DNA of 64,000 nt from Sciurus carolinensis (lineage: Eukaryota; Chordata; Mammalia; Rodentia; Sciuridae), in the NCBI RefSeq assembly GCF_902686445.1, contig NC_062216.1:15645084-15709083 (forward strand). The letters run 5' to 3'. Under the pieces are notes generated by a model. That model made no database searches. It saw only the letters and a list, made by a program, of their open reading frames with translations, and was not told where the DNA came from. How positions within the stretch are numbered: the stretch's first letter is position 1; every line of letters starts with the position of its first letter. Below, piece by piece: positions 21,151 through 32,429 of this stretch. A program made the translations under genes and the position numbers.

Positions 21151-22150
21151 TATACCTCTCTCCTGTTCACACAGCTTGGTGTAGCACCATAAGTAGTTGA
21201 TTATCCACTGATAGACACAATGTTGCTAAAAGATAGCCTTTATTGGCTTGGTGCAGAGGCAATGGAATTAGGAAAAAGAGGGAAGGGGAAAAGGAGAATT
21301 TCTTATCATCTCTCCCTTAGCTCAGTGGAGAATTCTAGTTTCTAGGAGCTGTCAATCTCATTGCTTGCTCACCCTTCGGCTAGTCTTTAAAAAAAAAAAA
21401 AAAAGCTAAAGGAACAGAAATCTTCAAATCATTCTTTAAAAAATTCAACCACGCAAATCAACAACCACACACACAAAACCCAACAGAAACCCCCCCACCC
21501 CAGCACATCAAGGAGAAGCTGGTGCATAAGCTGAAATAGTTTTTCCATAATGTAGTGAAATATATTAAATTCAATAGACATCAAAGGAACTTCGGGAGCA
21601 ATTGCTGAATTTCCGAAGTAAACAGGGCTTTCAAAAGAAACAAAAAGTGCCCTGGGATCATGGGGGTGGGAGCACATTTTGAGGGGGCAAAGCATGGAGT
21701 CCCCCAGCTCTTGATCAAAGGGTGAATTCTTTAAAGAGTGGGAATAAATGAAGTCTTGAAAACAGTTTTTGATCCAAAGTGCCCCAGGTGAAGGTAGGGA
21801 CCACAAATGACAAATCTATCTCCAAAGAAGGGAGGCGGATTCTCTGTCCCCGGCTTCTCTGCAGGTTATTCAAAATGAGGAAATAATTCCAGACAAAAGG
21901 GATCCAGATAAGTAAAAGGCAGACTTGTGTGGGCTGCACAGCAATAGAGGGCCTTTGTATCTGGAATAGGCAAGTGACAAATTCTGTCACCCTCAATCTT
22001 GGAGACATTACCATTTAAAAATTTATAGGTGGGTGTATTTATATGCCTACCTGTATGCCTGGACGTCTGCAGAAAGGAGGGAAGGATTCTCCCTTGGGCA
22101 GGAAAGGTACGGCCCTTATGCTCCTCTGTGGGATTGATTTCCCCCTTTCA
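21150..22150. other. Unique non-coding DNA
   Basis: A 16-base A-run lies at 21389-21404. Overlapping minus-strand frames at 21429-21806 and 21715-22014 are hydrophobic but show no family signature. No repeat recognised in 21420-22040. Confidence 0.45.
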
Positions 22151-22320
22151 GGGATGTCAAGTAGCTTTATGGTGGAGTTCTTTGAGATCATCCAGATGAA
22201 TAATCCTAGAACCGTGGAGTTACTGAAATTCCTTCTTATGGGTCACGTGCATAAAACAGACATGGAAAAGGGTTAAGGGACTTGGCCAGCATCACACAGA
22301 TTTATTGAATTGTATTCCTT
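22150..22320 (-). repeat. MIR-class SINE relic (antisense)
   Basis: 'catggaaaagggttaaggga', 'cttggccagcatcacacag' resemble the complement of the MIR core. The left part is weak. Confidence 0.45.
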
Positions 22321-22339
22321 CACCACCAGTCAAACCTTT

Positions 22340-22600
22340 ACTTACTGAGTTATTCCTAACATCCATGGAGGTTGGTTCCTTGATCCCCTTGGATGCCCAA
22401 ATCCAAGGATGCATAAGTCCCTTGTAGAAAACGGCTTAGATTTTGTGTATAACCCACACATCCCCTCCTGTATGCTGTAAGTCAGCTCTAGATTACTCAT
22501 AACACCTAATACGATGTACATGCTACATCGATGGTGGTTATACTGTATTGTTTAGGAAATGATGACTAAAAAGTCTGTATATATTCAGTACAGATACATT
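22340..22600. mobile_element. Tigger-type DNA transposon fragment
   Basis: 'ggttggttccttgatccccttggatgcccaaatcc' split into words, 'aagtcccttgtagaaaacgg', 'gctctagattactcataaca', 'ctaatacgatgtacatgcta' and 'tactgtattgtttaggaaat' follow one end of a common TcMar-Tigger family of placental mammals. Only one end is recognised. Confidence 0.6.
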
Positions 22601-22824
22601 TCTTTGACTATTCTCAATCCGTGTTTTGTTGTGTCTGCAGATGTGGCACTGGCAGGGACAGAAGGCAGACTGTGTAGCTATGTGAGGAGTAAGAGGACTT
22701 TCTCCAGAAATCATGTACGTCCAAGATGCTCAGCATTGTGGTTCCCAAGCCCAACTCCTGATCGAAGTCATCTGGGTACCTTCGAGAACACAGATTCCCG
22801 TTAGAAGTAAAGATTCTAGGAATA

Positions 22825-23355
22825 TCCATGAGCAGCTATTTGTGCGGACAAACATTTCTCCTGGATAACTACAGAGGAGTGGGGTGGCTGGGTGACGCGG
22901 TAGGTGTTGATGTGGTCTCCTTTTTGAGGAACTGCCAAACTGTCTCCAAAGTGACTGTATCATTCTATGCTCCACTTAGCAGAGTAGGAGCATCCTAGGT
23001 GCCCCTTGTCCTCACCAATGCTTACAGCGGTTGGTCTTTTTAATTTTGGTCAATCGCTGTGTGGTGATATCTGGCTGTGTTTTTTTTTTTTATTTGCGGT
23101 ACTGGGGATCGAACTCAGGGCCTTGTGCTTGCAAGGCAAGCACTCTACCAGCTGAGCTATCTCCCCAGCCCTCTGGCTGTGGTTTTAATATGAATGCCCA
23201 AAATGAGGAAAGAGGTTGAATATCTTTTCATGTGATCATTTGTCATTTGTATATCTTTTTAATTTTTTTTTTTTTTTGGCGAAGTATCTGCTCAAATCTT
23301 TTCCCAATTTTTAGATTGGATTGTTTGATTTCTTGCTATTAAGCTTTGAGAGTTT
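22825..23355 (-). mobile_element. Ancient L1, inverted 5' segment
   Basis: Complement of late L1 ORF2, recognisable from 'ttttgaggaactgccaaact' (22922) through the segment ending in 'ccaatttttagattggattg' (about 23306-23325). In L1 sense direction it ends at the 'gaatgttcat' region with which the adjoining plus-strand segment begins. An ID SINE interrupts it at 23080-23171. Confidence 0.65.
23080..23171 (-). repeat. ID SINE (antisense) with 10-bp target duplication
   Basis: The complement of a tRNA-Ala-like ID element: 'gaactcagggccttgtgctt', 'ggcaagcactctaccagctg' and 'agctatctccccagccc', preceded by a T-run that is its A-tail. It is flanked by 'tctggctgtg' at 23070-23079 and 23172-23181. 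The clear body and perfect duplication mark a fairly young insertion inside an old L1. Confidence 0.9.
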
Positions 23356-23360
23356 GAATG

Positions 23361-23815
23361 GGAATGTTCATAAAGTTTTTTTGATAATAGCTGCAAACCA
23401 GAAATAACCCAAATGCCTTGCTAATAGGTGAATGGGTAATCAGATTGTGACCTATCCTTAGGATGGAATCTACTCAGCAATGAAAGGACATTGATACATG
23501 AAATCACGTGGATGAATCTCAAAACAATCATGCTGAACGAGGAAAGGCAGGCCAAGAAGCTTACCTACCTGTGAGTCCATGTACACAGGAAACTCCAGGA
23601 AATGCGGACTATGCTCCTGTGATAGAAGGTAGGTCAGTGGTAGCGTGACAGGTGGGGAGGGGAGGAAGAGGGGTGAGGAAAGATCATAGAAGGTCATGAG
23701 GAAACTTTTGGGGTGTGGAGAAGTTTATTGTCTTGATTTTGGTAACAGTTTCATGAATGTATACGTATGTCAAAACTTGACAAAATTTTTTACCTTAAAT
23801 GTGTTTAGTTGGGGA
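23361..23815 (+). mobile_element. Ancient L1, 3' segment in sense direction
   Basis: Begins 'ggaatgttcataaag', then 'gataatagctgcaaaccaga', 'aataacccaaatgcc', 'catgctgaacgaggaaagg' and 'aaacttttggggtgtgg', ending near 'caaaacttgacaaaatttt'. This is the last part of an L1M-type element. It continues the sequence whose upstream part lies inverted at 22825-23355. Confidence 0.7.
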
Positions 23816-23877
23816 ATCAAAGAAAAAAAAAATCCAGAGTTGAATTCTTTATGTACTGTTTACTAGCTGAGTGCATC

Positions 23878-24060
23878 TGAAACAAAACAAAACAAAACAA
23901 GATCACAACCGAATACCTCTCTCTGTATCTGAGTTTTCTTCATCTGTACAAAAGGAGTCAAAACGAGGAAAAACTCTCCCAGAACCTACGTGAGTGAACT
24001 AAGTAGACAAAAATACCTGGCACAAAGTAGGTTCCGGTGAATGTGTATTCATTTAATCCC
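23878..24060 (+). repeat. (CAAAA)n tract and MIR SINE
   Basis: CAAAA units at 23878-23900 precede a MIR-like stretch: 'tctgagttttcttcatctgt', then 'aatacctggcacaaagtagg'. Confidence 0.55.
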
Positions 24061-24110
24061 CACTTTTCCAAGGACCCCTAAAAGAAGAGTGGGAGGGGTA
24101 CATGCCTCTC

Positions 24111-24155
24111 TGCGTGTGTGTGTGTGTGTGTGTGTGTCTGTGTGTGTGCGTGTGT
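24111..24155. repeat. (TG)n microsatellite, interrupted
   Basis: TG units with single CG and TC interruptions over about 45 bases. Confidence 0.9.
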
Positions 24156-24404
24156 ACACACTGGTGCTGCTGAGGTTAGCTGACTAGTCAAGAGTTAGCA
24201 TGATGGTCCCAGAGGACTCTGGGAGGGGAATTAGCTTTACCATCCACATTTGCCTACTTCATAAATCCCCCACCAAATACATTAAGGAGCAACCCCAGTT
24301 CCCACAGGGAATTGTGGTGATTGATGTTTATCTCCATTCCGCATCAGGCCTGCAAGCTGGCAGCTCCCTGCCCTTTCTGCTGTCCTTTATCATATTGTTA
24401 ACTG

Positions 24405-24690
24405 GTTAGCCGCTCGGATCTTGCGGCCCTCACCGAAGGAAGCAACCCAAGTGGGCTTCTTTCTCTGCTCCCTGCCTCTTCCTCCCGCTTTTGTGGGCTC
24501 TGGGCCTTCTCCGCATTGTCCCGGAGCTCCAAAGTCTCTCCGGGTGCACATGCATGCGGGAGTGTGACACATGCGCACACTCACACGCACGCTTCTCGCG
24601 GCAGGGCCAGGATGATGAATCGAGCATTTGAAAGCGTCTTATCGCCACGGTGCACATGTGCTCCGGCCTCCGTTCCTGCGCGAGGGTAGG
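24405..24690. promoter_or_regulatory. CpG-dense segment (small CpG-island-like)
   Basis: By hand count about 22 CpG dinucleotides lie between 24410 and 24685, several in clusters such as 'acgcacgcttctcgcgg' and 'tgcgcgagg'. This is well above the CpG-poor DNA around it. Such density usually marks an unmethylated promoter-like element or a recent copy of a CpG-rich transcript. I see no exon or TATA box that decides between these. Confidence 0.5.
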
Positions 24691-24856
24691 AAGCAGGCAG
24701 CAGGAGCCCAGAGGAGGAAACAGCTCCTGGCTCCCCCGTCCCTGCCCTCTTTGTCTAGATGAAATTTCAGATGCTGCTGGGTGTCTTGTCAGCAAGTCTT
24801 TTGCAAAATAAATGGAAGTAATATTACAAAAAAAAAAAAAAAAAAAAAAAAAAAAA
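24690..24856 (+). other. Poly(A) signal followed by 29-A run: possible 3' end or retrocopy
   Basis: AATAAA at 24807-24812 is followed after about 15 bases by an uninterrupted run of 29 A (24828-24856). That spacing equals a cleaved and polyadenylated mRNA end copied into DNA. With the CpG-dense segment just upstream it could be a processed retrocopy of an unidentified transcript. No protein frame was recognised and no convincing target duplication was found. Confidence 0.4.
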
Positions 24857-26250
24857 GCAGCTGATTTGCTCAGTATTTAGCCTCCGGAGAGAATGTGTAC
24901 AAACGCAGATGAAATGCCTGCTCCCTCCAGTTGAGGTGACTCCCCTGTTTGGCAGACATGACACAGAAAGCGAAGAGAGAGGAAAGCATTTATTGAGTGC
25001 CTACTGCGTGCTGTGTTCTTCTATCCATGTCAGGTTGCATGGATCTCGGTGTCCTGAATGTGGTTGATGCTCAGTAAATGCTGTGAGGCCTGAAGTGAGT
25101 TAAAGGTTGAGGAGTCCCCTGAGTCCTGTAAATTGGAGGCCTGGTGTGAAGAGACCACCCTTAGAAAGGGGGGGCTCAGTGGGCTGCAAACAACATCTTG
25201 AATCTGGTCGATCCCAGCCTGCTTTCCTTCTTCTTGTTCTTCTTTTTAAAAATTTATTTCCTGGCTTCATTAAAGACACACTGTGCTTACTGTTAGGCCG
25301 CAGGCTACACTAACAGAATTAAAAGGAAAAAAAAAAAAAACCAACCCTGTAGACAATGAAATAAGTTCTTCTGTCTGGGAAACAGCTCTGTAAACAGGAG
25401 GCACCATCGCTCCAAGACAGGGCAGGGCTTGACAGAGCTCTCTTGCCGGCCACGCTTCCCACTCTCTCCTTCGTGGGGTGCTGAAGATGGAGCACCCAGT
25501 CTTCTGGAACTTTTCATCTTCATTTCACATCTTGCCATCTGTCATACCAACTCTCTCCAGTGACGACTGTACGGGAGGGTCCGGTGCATGAACTTCTTGT
25601 AAAACTGCTACTACCAGAGGTATCATTTCCGGGGAAGCTTGAGGGTATTTTTCCAGAGACGGTATTAGGAATGAACGATCACTGCCTGAGATAATGGGGA
25701 CACATGGCACTTGGCCATCTGAAGTCCCACGAAGTCCTGTGGCCCTTCTGTAACACAGCAGGCTCATTAGCCCATTTTACTGATGGAGGAACTGAGGCTC
25801 GGGTTAAGGAAGTCTGGAACCCTGGCCTCGGGTCTCCCTCCTCCATGTGCTCTTCTCAGGACCTGGGCAGCTTCTGTTCTGAGTCAGACCTCCAGGCCTG
25901 TGGTTTGGGAAGAGTAAAGATCATAATATCATAATATTTGCATCAAAACCCTCCTGGCAAATCCCAGTGTCCGGTCTTTGTAATGACACCACACTGCCGG
26001 GCAGGATCTCACTGAATGTGAGACTGAGAAGCTGGAGCCCGGGGACGAGGGCGGGGCAGGCTCCGAGGGGTCACGTGGAGAGCCAGGTGGGACTTCTGCC
26101 TCCTCAGCTCCCAGCACCATCCAAGCAAATGCCATTTCTTCTCTTTGGTCACTCTATCATTGTCCCCCGATGTAGATAAAGCTTGTAGGCCTGAAAACAC
26201 AATGGCTATGAATTTGGTTGCTGATTTACAAGTGATTGGCTTTCAGCTAC
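24857..26250. other. Mostly unique DNA
   Basis: MIR relics are present near 24985-25085 and at about 25755-25825 (antisense: 'cccattttactgatggagga', 'actgaggctc'). No gene recognised. Confidence 0.45.
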
Positions 26251-26254
26251 CTAT

Positions 26255-26620
26255 GTAGTTGATTTTTATTTTTTCCAGATTTTTTAATTGGTGCATTATC
26301 ATTACACACGTTAGTGGGATTCCTTGTTACGCATTTGTACATGCGCACAGTGTAACAATATAATTTGGTCAATTGAATTTCTCAGAACCTCCCTTTTCCT
26401 TCTTCGCTCCCCCTTGCCTCCTTTCACATTTCAATGAAATTTCCATCCCTTCCCTTTCCTTTCCTTTTTTCATCTCTGGATTCCACATGTGATAAAGAAC
26501 ATATGACCCTTGACCTTGTGGGTTTGACTTATCTTACTTGATGTGATGCTCTCTAATTCCATCCCTTTTCCTGCAAATGATATGCTTTCATTCTTCTTTA
26601 TGGCAGAATAAAACTCCATA

Positions 26621-26651
<31 letters not shown>

Positions 26652-26780
26652 GTATATATGCCACATTTCCCTTATCCATTTATCTGTTGATAGACATCTA
26701 GGCTGGGTCCATAATTTGGCTACTATAGGTTATGCTGCTATGAACATGGGTATTGGTTACATATTTTTAAACTGTTGGGT
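26255..26780 (-). mobile_element. 5'-truncated L1, 3' UTR plus ORF2 end (antisense)
   Basis: The minus strand encodes a recognisable L1 ORF2 C-terminus (26470-26679) containing 'MEFYSAIKKNESISFAGKG' and ending at a stop at 26470. A 3' UTR follows down to about 26255. A TG/TA microsatellite (26619-26659) sits in the ORF2 end. The 3' UTR differs from that of the L1 at 27.3 kb, so it is a different L1 subfamily. Confidence 0.8.
26619..26659. repeat. (TG)n(TA)n microsatellite
   Basis: TG units run into TA units. The tract interrupts L1 ORF2 at the place where the L1 C-terminus normally reads Tyr-Ile-Tyr-Thr, so it probably grew from the L1's own TA-rich codons. Confidence 0.85.
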
Positions 26781-27121
26781 TTACTTGTTTTGCCTCGGGT
26801 GGCCTTTCTCTGAATACCTGGCCGTGCTCTATGGGACTGCAGGCAAGGTGAAAGAAGAGAAGGAAGGATAGTAATTTAAGTTGAATATTTTTTGTCTGTT
26901 GACCAAAGCAAGGTTTTGTTCACAATTCCTTGTAGTAATTCTGTGTTTAGTTAAGGAAACAGCTTCATTAATATTTTTTTTTCAACTACGTGAAACCAGT
27001 GGTTTTTTTTTTTTTGACCGAACACATAATTTTTATTACTATTTTCCAAATATTTGTAGATAGGATTTAATATACATTTAGTGAAAATGAGCACTTGATT
27101 CGGAATCTACGTTTTTGAAAG

Positions 27122-27194
27122 TACTGGAAAATGAACCCAGGGCCTCACACATTTTATGTAAGCATTCTACCACTGAGTTACATCCCCAGTACAA
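27122..27194 (-). repeat. ID SINE (antisense) with target duplication
   Basis: Complement of the ID body: 'aatgaacccagggcctcaca', 'agcattctaccactgagtta' and 'catccccagtac'. It is flanked by near-identical copies of 'gaatctacgtttttgaaag' (27103-27121 and 27195-27213, two differences), a target duplication. No separate A-tail remains. Confidence 0.85.
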
Positions 27195-27569
27195 GAATCT
27201 GTATTTTTGAAAGGCCATAAATACTACTTTCATATATAAAAGGTAAAGTTCAGTTTGGGTTGACCATATAACCAGTTGTGTGGTACATTTACCTTTCCTG
27301 GTTTTTTTTAATTATTATTTTTTATTTAGCTTTTAATTTTTTACATACTGTGTTTTGATTCATTGTACACAAATGGGATATATCATTTCATTTCTATGGT
27401 TGTGCACGATGTAGAGTCATACCATTCGTGTAATCATACATGTACATAGGGTCATGATGTCTGTCTCATTCCACCATTTTTCATATCCCCCTCTCTCTCA
27501 TTTCCTTCTACATATTCTAAAGTTCCCCCATTATTCTCTCACTCCCCACACTCCCCACTCCCATTATAT

Positions 27570-30500
27570 ATCATTCTCCACTTATCAGGGAAAACATTTG
27601 GCCTTTGGTGTTTTGGGCTTGGCTTATTTCACTTAGCATGATATTCTTCAATTCCACCCATTTATTTGCAAATGGCATAATATTATTCTTCTTTATGGCT
27701 GAATAGTATTCCATTGTATATATATACCAGAGTTTCTTTATCTATTCATCTGTTGAAGGGCATCTAGGTTGGTTCCACAATCTAGCTATTGTGAACTGAG
27801 CTGCTATAAACATTGATGTGGCTGTGTTACTGTAGTTTGCTGATTTTAGGTCCTTTGGGTGTAAACCGAGGAGTGGGATAACTGGGTCAAAAGGTGGGTC
27901 CGTTCCAAGTTTTCTTAGGATTCTCCATACTGCTTTCCAGAGTGGCTGCACCAATTTGCAACTCCACCAGCAATGTAAAAGTGTGCCTTTTTCCTCACAT
28001 CCATGCCAACATCTATTATTGTTTGTGTTCTTGATAATAGCCATTCTAATTGGAGTAAGATGAAATTTTAGAGTTGTTTTAATTTGTGTTTCTCTAATTA
28101 CTAGAGATGTTGAACACTTTTTTATATATTTATTAATTGCCTGTGTGTCTTATTCTGTAAAGTGTCTGTTCAGTTCCTTGGCCCATTTATTGATTGGGTT
28201 CTTTGTATTTTTGGTGTAAAGTTTTGTAAGTTCTTTATAAATTTTGGAGATAAGTGCTCTATTTGAAGTGTGTGTAGAAAAGATTTTCTCCCACTCTGTA
28301 GGCTCTCTCTTCACATTCTTGATCGTATCGTTTGCTGAGAAAAAGCTTTTTAGTTTGAGTCCATCCAATTTATTGATTCTTGCTTTGATTTCTTGTGCTT
28401 TGGGAGTCTTGTTAAGGAAGTCTGATTCTAAGCCAACGTGATGAAGATTTGGGCCTACTTTGTCTATTATTAGGTGTAGGGTCTCTGGTCTAATTCCTAT
28501 GTCTTTGATCCATTTTGAGTTGAATTTTGTGCAGGGTAAGAGATAGAGGTTTAATTTCATTTTACTGCATATGGATTTCCAGTTTTGCCAGCATCGTTTG
28601 TTGAACAGGCTATCTTTTCTCCATTGTGTGTTTTTGGCTCCTTTGTCTAGTATGAGGTGACTGTATTTTTGTGGTTTTGTCTCTGTGTCTTCTATTCTGT
28701 ACCATTGGTCTGCCTGTCTATTTTGGTGCCAATACCATGCTGTTTATGTTACTATTGCTCTGGTAGTATAATTTAATGTCTGGTATTGTGATACCTCCTG
28801 TTTCACTTTGTCTATTATGATTGTTTTAGCTATTTGCGGTCTCTTGTTCTTCCAGATGAAGTTCTTGATTGCTTTCTCTATTTCTATGAGGAATGTCATT
28901 GGGATTTTAATTGGAATTGCATTGAATCTATATAGTGCCTTTGGTAAAATGGTATTTTGACAATGTTAATTATGCCTATCCAAGAACATGGGAGATCTTT
29001 CCATCTTCTAAGGTTTTCTTCAATTTCTTTCTTTAATGTTCTGTAGTTTTCATTGTAGAGGTCTTTCACCTCTTTTGTTAGATTAATTCACAAGTTTTTT
29101 TTTTTTTTGAGGCTACTTGAATGGAGTGGTTTTCCTAATTTCTCTTTCAGAGGATTCATCACTTATGAATAGAAATGCATTAGATTTACACATATTGATT
29201 GAATGCTACTTTGCTGAATTCATTTATTAGTTCTAGAAGTTTTCTAGTGGAGTTTTTTGAATCTTCTAAATATAGGATCATGTCATCAGCAAACAGGAAT
29301 CTTCTTCTCCTATTTGTATCCCTTTAATTTCTTTGGTCTGTCTAATTGCTCTGGCAAGTGTTTCAAGGATGATATTGAATAGAAGTGGTGAAAGAGGGCA
29401 TCCTTATCTTGTTCCAGTTTTTAGAGGGAATGCTTTCAGTTTTTCTTCATTAAGAATGATGTTGGCCATGGGCTTATCATAGATAGCCTTTACAATGTTG
29501 AGGTACGTTCCGACTATTCCTATTTTTTCTAGTGTTTTAAGCATGAAGGGGTGCTGTATTTTATCAAATGCTTTCTCAGCATCAATTGAATAATCATGTG
29601 ATTCTTAACTTTAAGTCTATTGATGTGATGAATTACATTTATTGATTTCTGGATGTTGACCCAACCTTGCATCCCTGGGATAAACCCCACTTGATCATGG
29701 TGCACTATCTTTTTAACATATTTTGTATGCTATTTGCCAGTATTTTGTTAAGGATTTTGCATCTATTTTCATCAGGGATATTGGTCTAAAGTTTTCTTTC
29801 CTTGATGTGTCTTTGTCTGGTTTTGGTATCAGAGTGATACTTGCCTCATAGAATGAATTTAGAAGGGTTCCTTCCTTTTCTATTTCCTGAAATACTTTGA
29901 GGGGTATTGGTATCAGTTCTTCTTTAAAGATCTTGTAGAATTCAACTGATAATCCATCTGGTTCTGGTCTTTTCTTGGTTGGTAAGCTTTTTATGGCTTC
30001 TTCCATTTTGGTGCTTGAAATTGATCTGTTTAGATTGTGTACATCTTCCTGATTCAGTTTGGGAGGATCATATGTCTCTAAAAATTTGTCGATGTCTTCG
30101 GTATTTTCTATTTTGTTGGAGTATAGATTTTCAAAGTAGCTTCTAATTATGTTATGTATTTCAATGGTGTCTGTCACGATCTTTCCTTTTTCATCATGAA
30201 TTCTAGTAATTTGAGTTTTCTCTCTCCTTCTCTTCGTTAGTGTGGCTAGGGGTTTATTAATTTTGTTTACTTTTTCAAAGAACTAACATTTTGTTTTGTC
30301 AATTTGTTGAATTGTTTCCCTTGTTTCAATTGCATTGATTTCAGCTCTGATCTTAATTATTTCCTGTCTTCTACTATTTTTGGTGTTGATCTGTTCTTCT
30401 TTTTCTAGGGCTTTGAGGTGTAATGTTAGATCATTTAGTTGTTGACTTCTTATTTTTTTAATGTATGAGCTCAATGCAATGAAGTTTCCTCTGTGTACTG

Positions 30501-31375
30501 CTTTCAGAGTGTCCCAGAGACTTTGATAGGTTGTGTCGTTGTTCTCATTTACCTCTAAGAATTTTTTCATTTCTTCCCTGATGTCTTCTGTTATCATTTT
30601 ATCATTCAATAGCATATTATTTCATCCAGGTGTATGAGTATTTTTTGTTTGTTATTTTATCATTCATTTCTAATTGCATTCCATTCTGGTCTGGTAGGAT
30701 ACAGGGTAGTATCTCTATTTTTTCATATTTACTAATGGCTTCTTTGTGGCATAGCATATGGTCTATTTTGGAGAAAGATCCATGAGCTGCTGAGAAGAAA
30801 GTATATTTGCTTGATAATGGATGAAATACTCTGTAAATGTCCATTAAGTCTATACCATTGATTGTATAATTTAGTTCTATAGTTTCTTTGTTCAGTTTTC
30901 ATTTGGAGGATCTATCTAGTGGTGAGAGCAGGGTGTTAAAATCCCCCACTGTTAATGTGTTTTGGTCTGTTTGATTTTTAAAATTGAGAAAGGTTTGTCT
31001 GATGTACATAGATGCTCCATTGTTTGGGGCATAGATATTTAAAATTGTTATATCTTGCTATTTTATGTTTCCCTTAAGCAGTATGAAATGTCCTTCTTTA
31101 TCCCTTCTGACTAACTTAGGTTTGAGGTCCACTTTATCTGATATGAGGATGGAGACCCCTGCTTTTTTATCGGGTCCGTGTGCATGGTAAGTTTTTCCCC
31201 ATCCTTTCACCTTTAGTCTGTGGATGTCTTTTTCTATTAGATGAGTCTTTTGAAGGCAGCTTATTGTTGGATCTTTCTTTTTAATCCAATCTGCTAGTCT
31301 ATGTCTTTTAATTATTGAATTTAGGCCATTGACATTCAATGTAATTATTGAGATATGATTTGCATTTCTGGTCAT
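27570..31375 (-). pseudogene. L1 ORF2 (endonuclease-reverse transcriptase) pseudogene
   Basis: In intact L1s this protein nicks target DNA and reverse-transcribes the L1 RNA. Here the endonuclease starts at 31375 (MTRNANHISIITLNVNGLNS) and stays open to 31058. Reverse-transcriptase pieces lie at 30617-30844, 30283-30615 and 29713-30177 (containing [18 protein letters not shown]). The catalytic FADD sits at 29273-29293 between stops. C-terminal pieces lie at 28150-28560 and 27742-28044, the latter with a Cys-x3-Cys-x7-His-x4-Cys motif. The catalytic Glu of the endonuclease CLQETH motif is Lys (codon 31247-31249). Stops and frameshifts make it non-functional. Confidence 0.88.
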
Positions 31376-31439
31376 TTTGGCTTATTTTTGGTTTTTTACT
31401 TGTCCTTTGATTGACTTTTCCTTTAGGGTAGTTCCTCCC

Positions 31440-32240
31440 TTTGCTGACTTGTATTGTTGTTTTTCACTTCCTCCTCACGAAATATTTTGCTGAGAATGTT
31501 CTGTAGGGCAGGCTTTCTATTTGTAAATTCTTTCAACTTTTGTTTATCATGGAAAGATTTTATTTTATTGTCAAAACTGAAAGTTAGTTTTGCTGGGTAT
31601 AGTATTCTTGGTTGGCATCTGTGTTCTTCAGAGCTTGAAATATATTGCTCCAGGCCCTTCTTGCTTTTAGAGTCTGGGCTGAGAAATCTGCTGATATCCG
31701 TATTGGTTTCCCCTTATATGTAATCTGATGCTTTTCTCTCGCAGCCTTTAAAATCCTATCTTTATTTCATATGTGAGGTATTTTCATTATAATGTGACTT
31801 GGTGTGAATCTGTTGTAGTTTTGTGCACTTTGTGTTCTGTAAGCCTCTTTTATTTGATTTTCCATTTCATTTTTCAGGTTTGGGAAATTTTCTGATATTA
31901 TTTCATTGCACAGGTTGTTCATGCCTTTGATTTGTATCTCTTTGCCTTCCTCAATCCCAGTAATTCTTAAATTTGGTCTTTTCATGATATTCCATAATTC
32001 TTTATTGAAGTGTTCTTTTGCTTCCTGCATTTACTCTTTTAACTGTTTACTGGAATGGTCATGCATTGCCTGCATTTGCTCTCTTATCTCATCTTTTTCT
32101 TCACAGATCATTTTAATTATGCAGATTCTAAAATCTTTTTCAGTAGAAACTGCCATGCTGTCATTGGATTCTACCACAATAGCATCTTGGTTTGTTAGGG
32201 ACACTTTCTTCCCCTGTTTTTTTCATATCATTTCTGTATA
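31440..32240 (-). pseudogene. L1 ORF1 (RNA-binding protein) pseudogene
   Basis: ORF1p forms trimers on L1 RNA. The open piece 31767-32030 contains RPNLRITGIEEGKE and FPNLKNEMENQIKEAYRTQ, the RRM-like region and start of the C-terminal domain. A polar, Lys/Glu-rich coiled-coil-like part lies upstream to about 32200, and the C-terminal domain follows to about 31440 in other frames. Stop codons separate the parts. Confidence 0.8.
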
Positions 32241-32429
32241 TTCCCCTCTAGCAGTGAAGATCAGAGATACTGAAGTTCCCTCCTTGCAGGCTCATTATGA
32301 TCCTGCAGTTTTCCACTACCTCTCCTTTGAAGGGGCAATCAATACAAATAGCACCCAATACAAAGAAAATGTAGCCCTGAGCCAGATAGCCCCTATAAAG
32401 ACTTTAACATTTTAAAAATAAACAGAATC

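Noticed and set aside
23080..23171. tRNA-Ala-like sequence as a functional tRNA gene
   Set aside because: It is the ID SINE, with a T/A tail and target duplication, not a tRNA that could fold with a complete acceptor stem. The same holds for 27122-27194 and 54049-54155.
31906..32415. 169-codon plus-strand frame
   Set aside because: It is the antisense shadow of L1 ORF1 and upstream L1 sequence.
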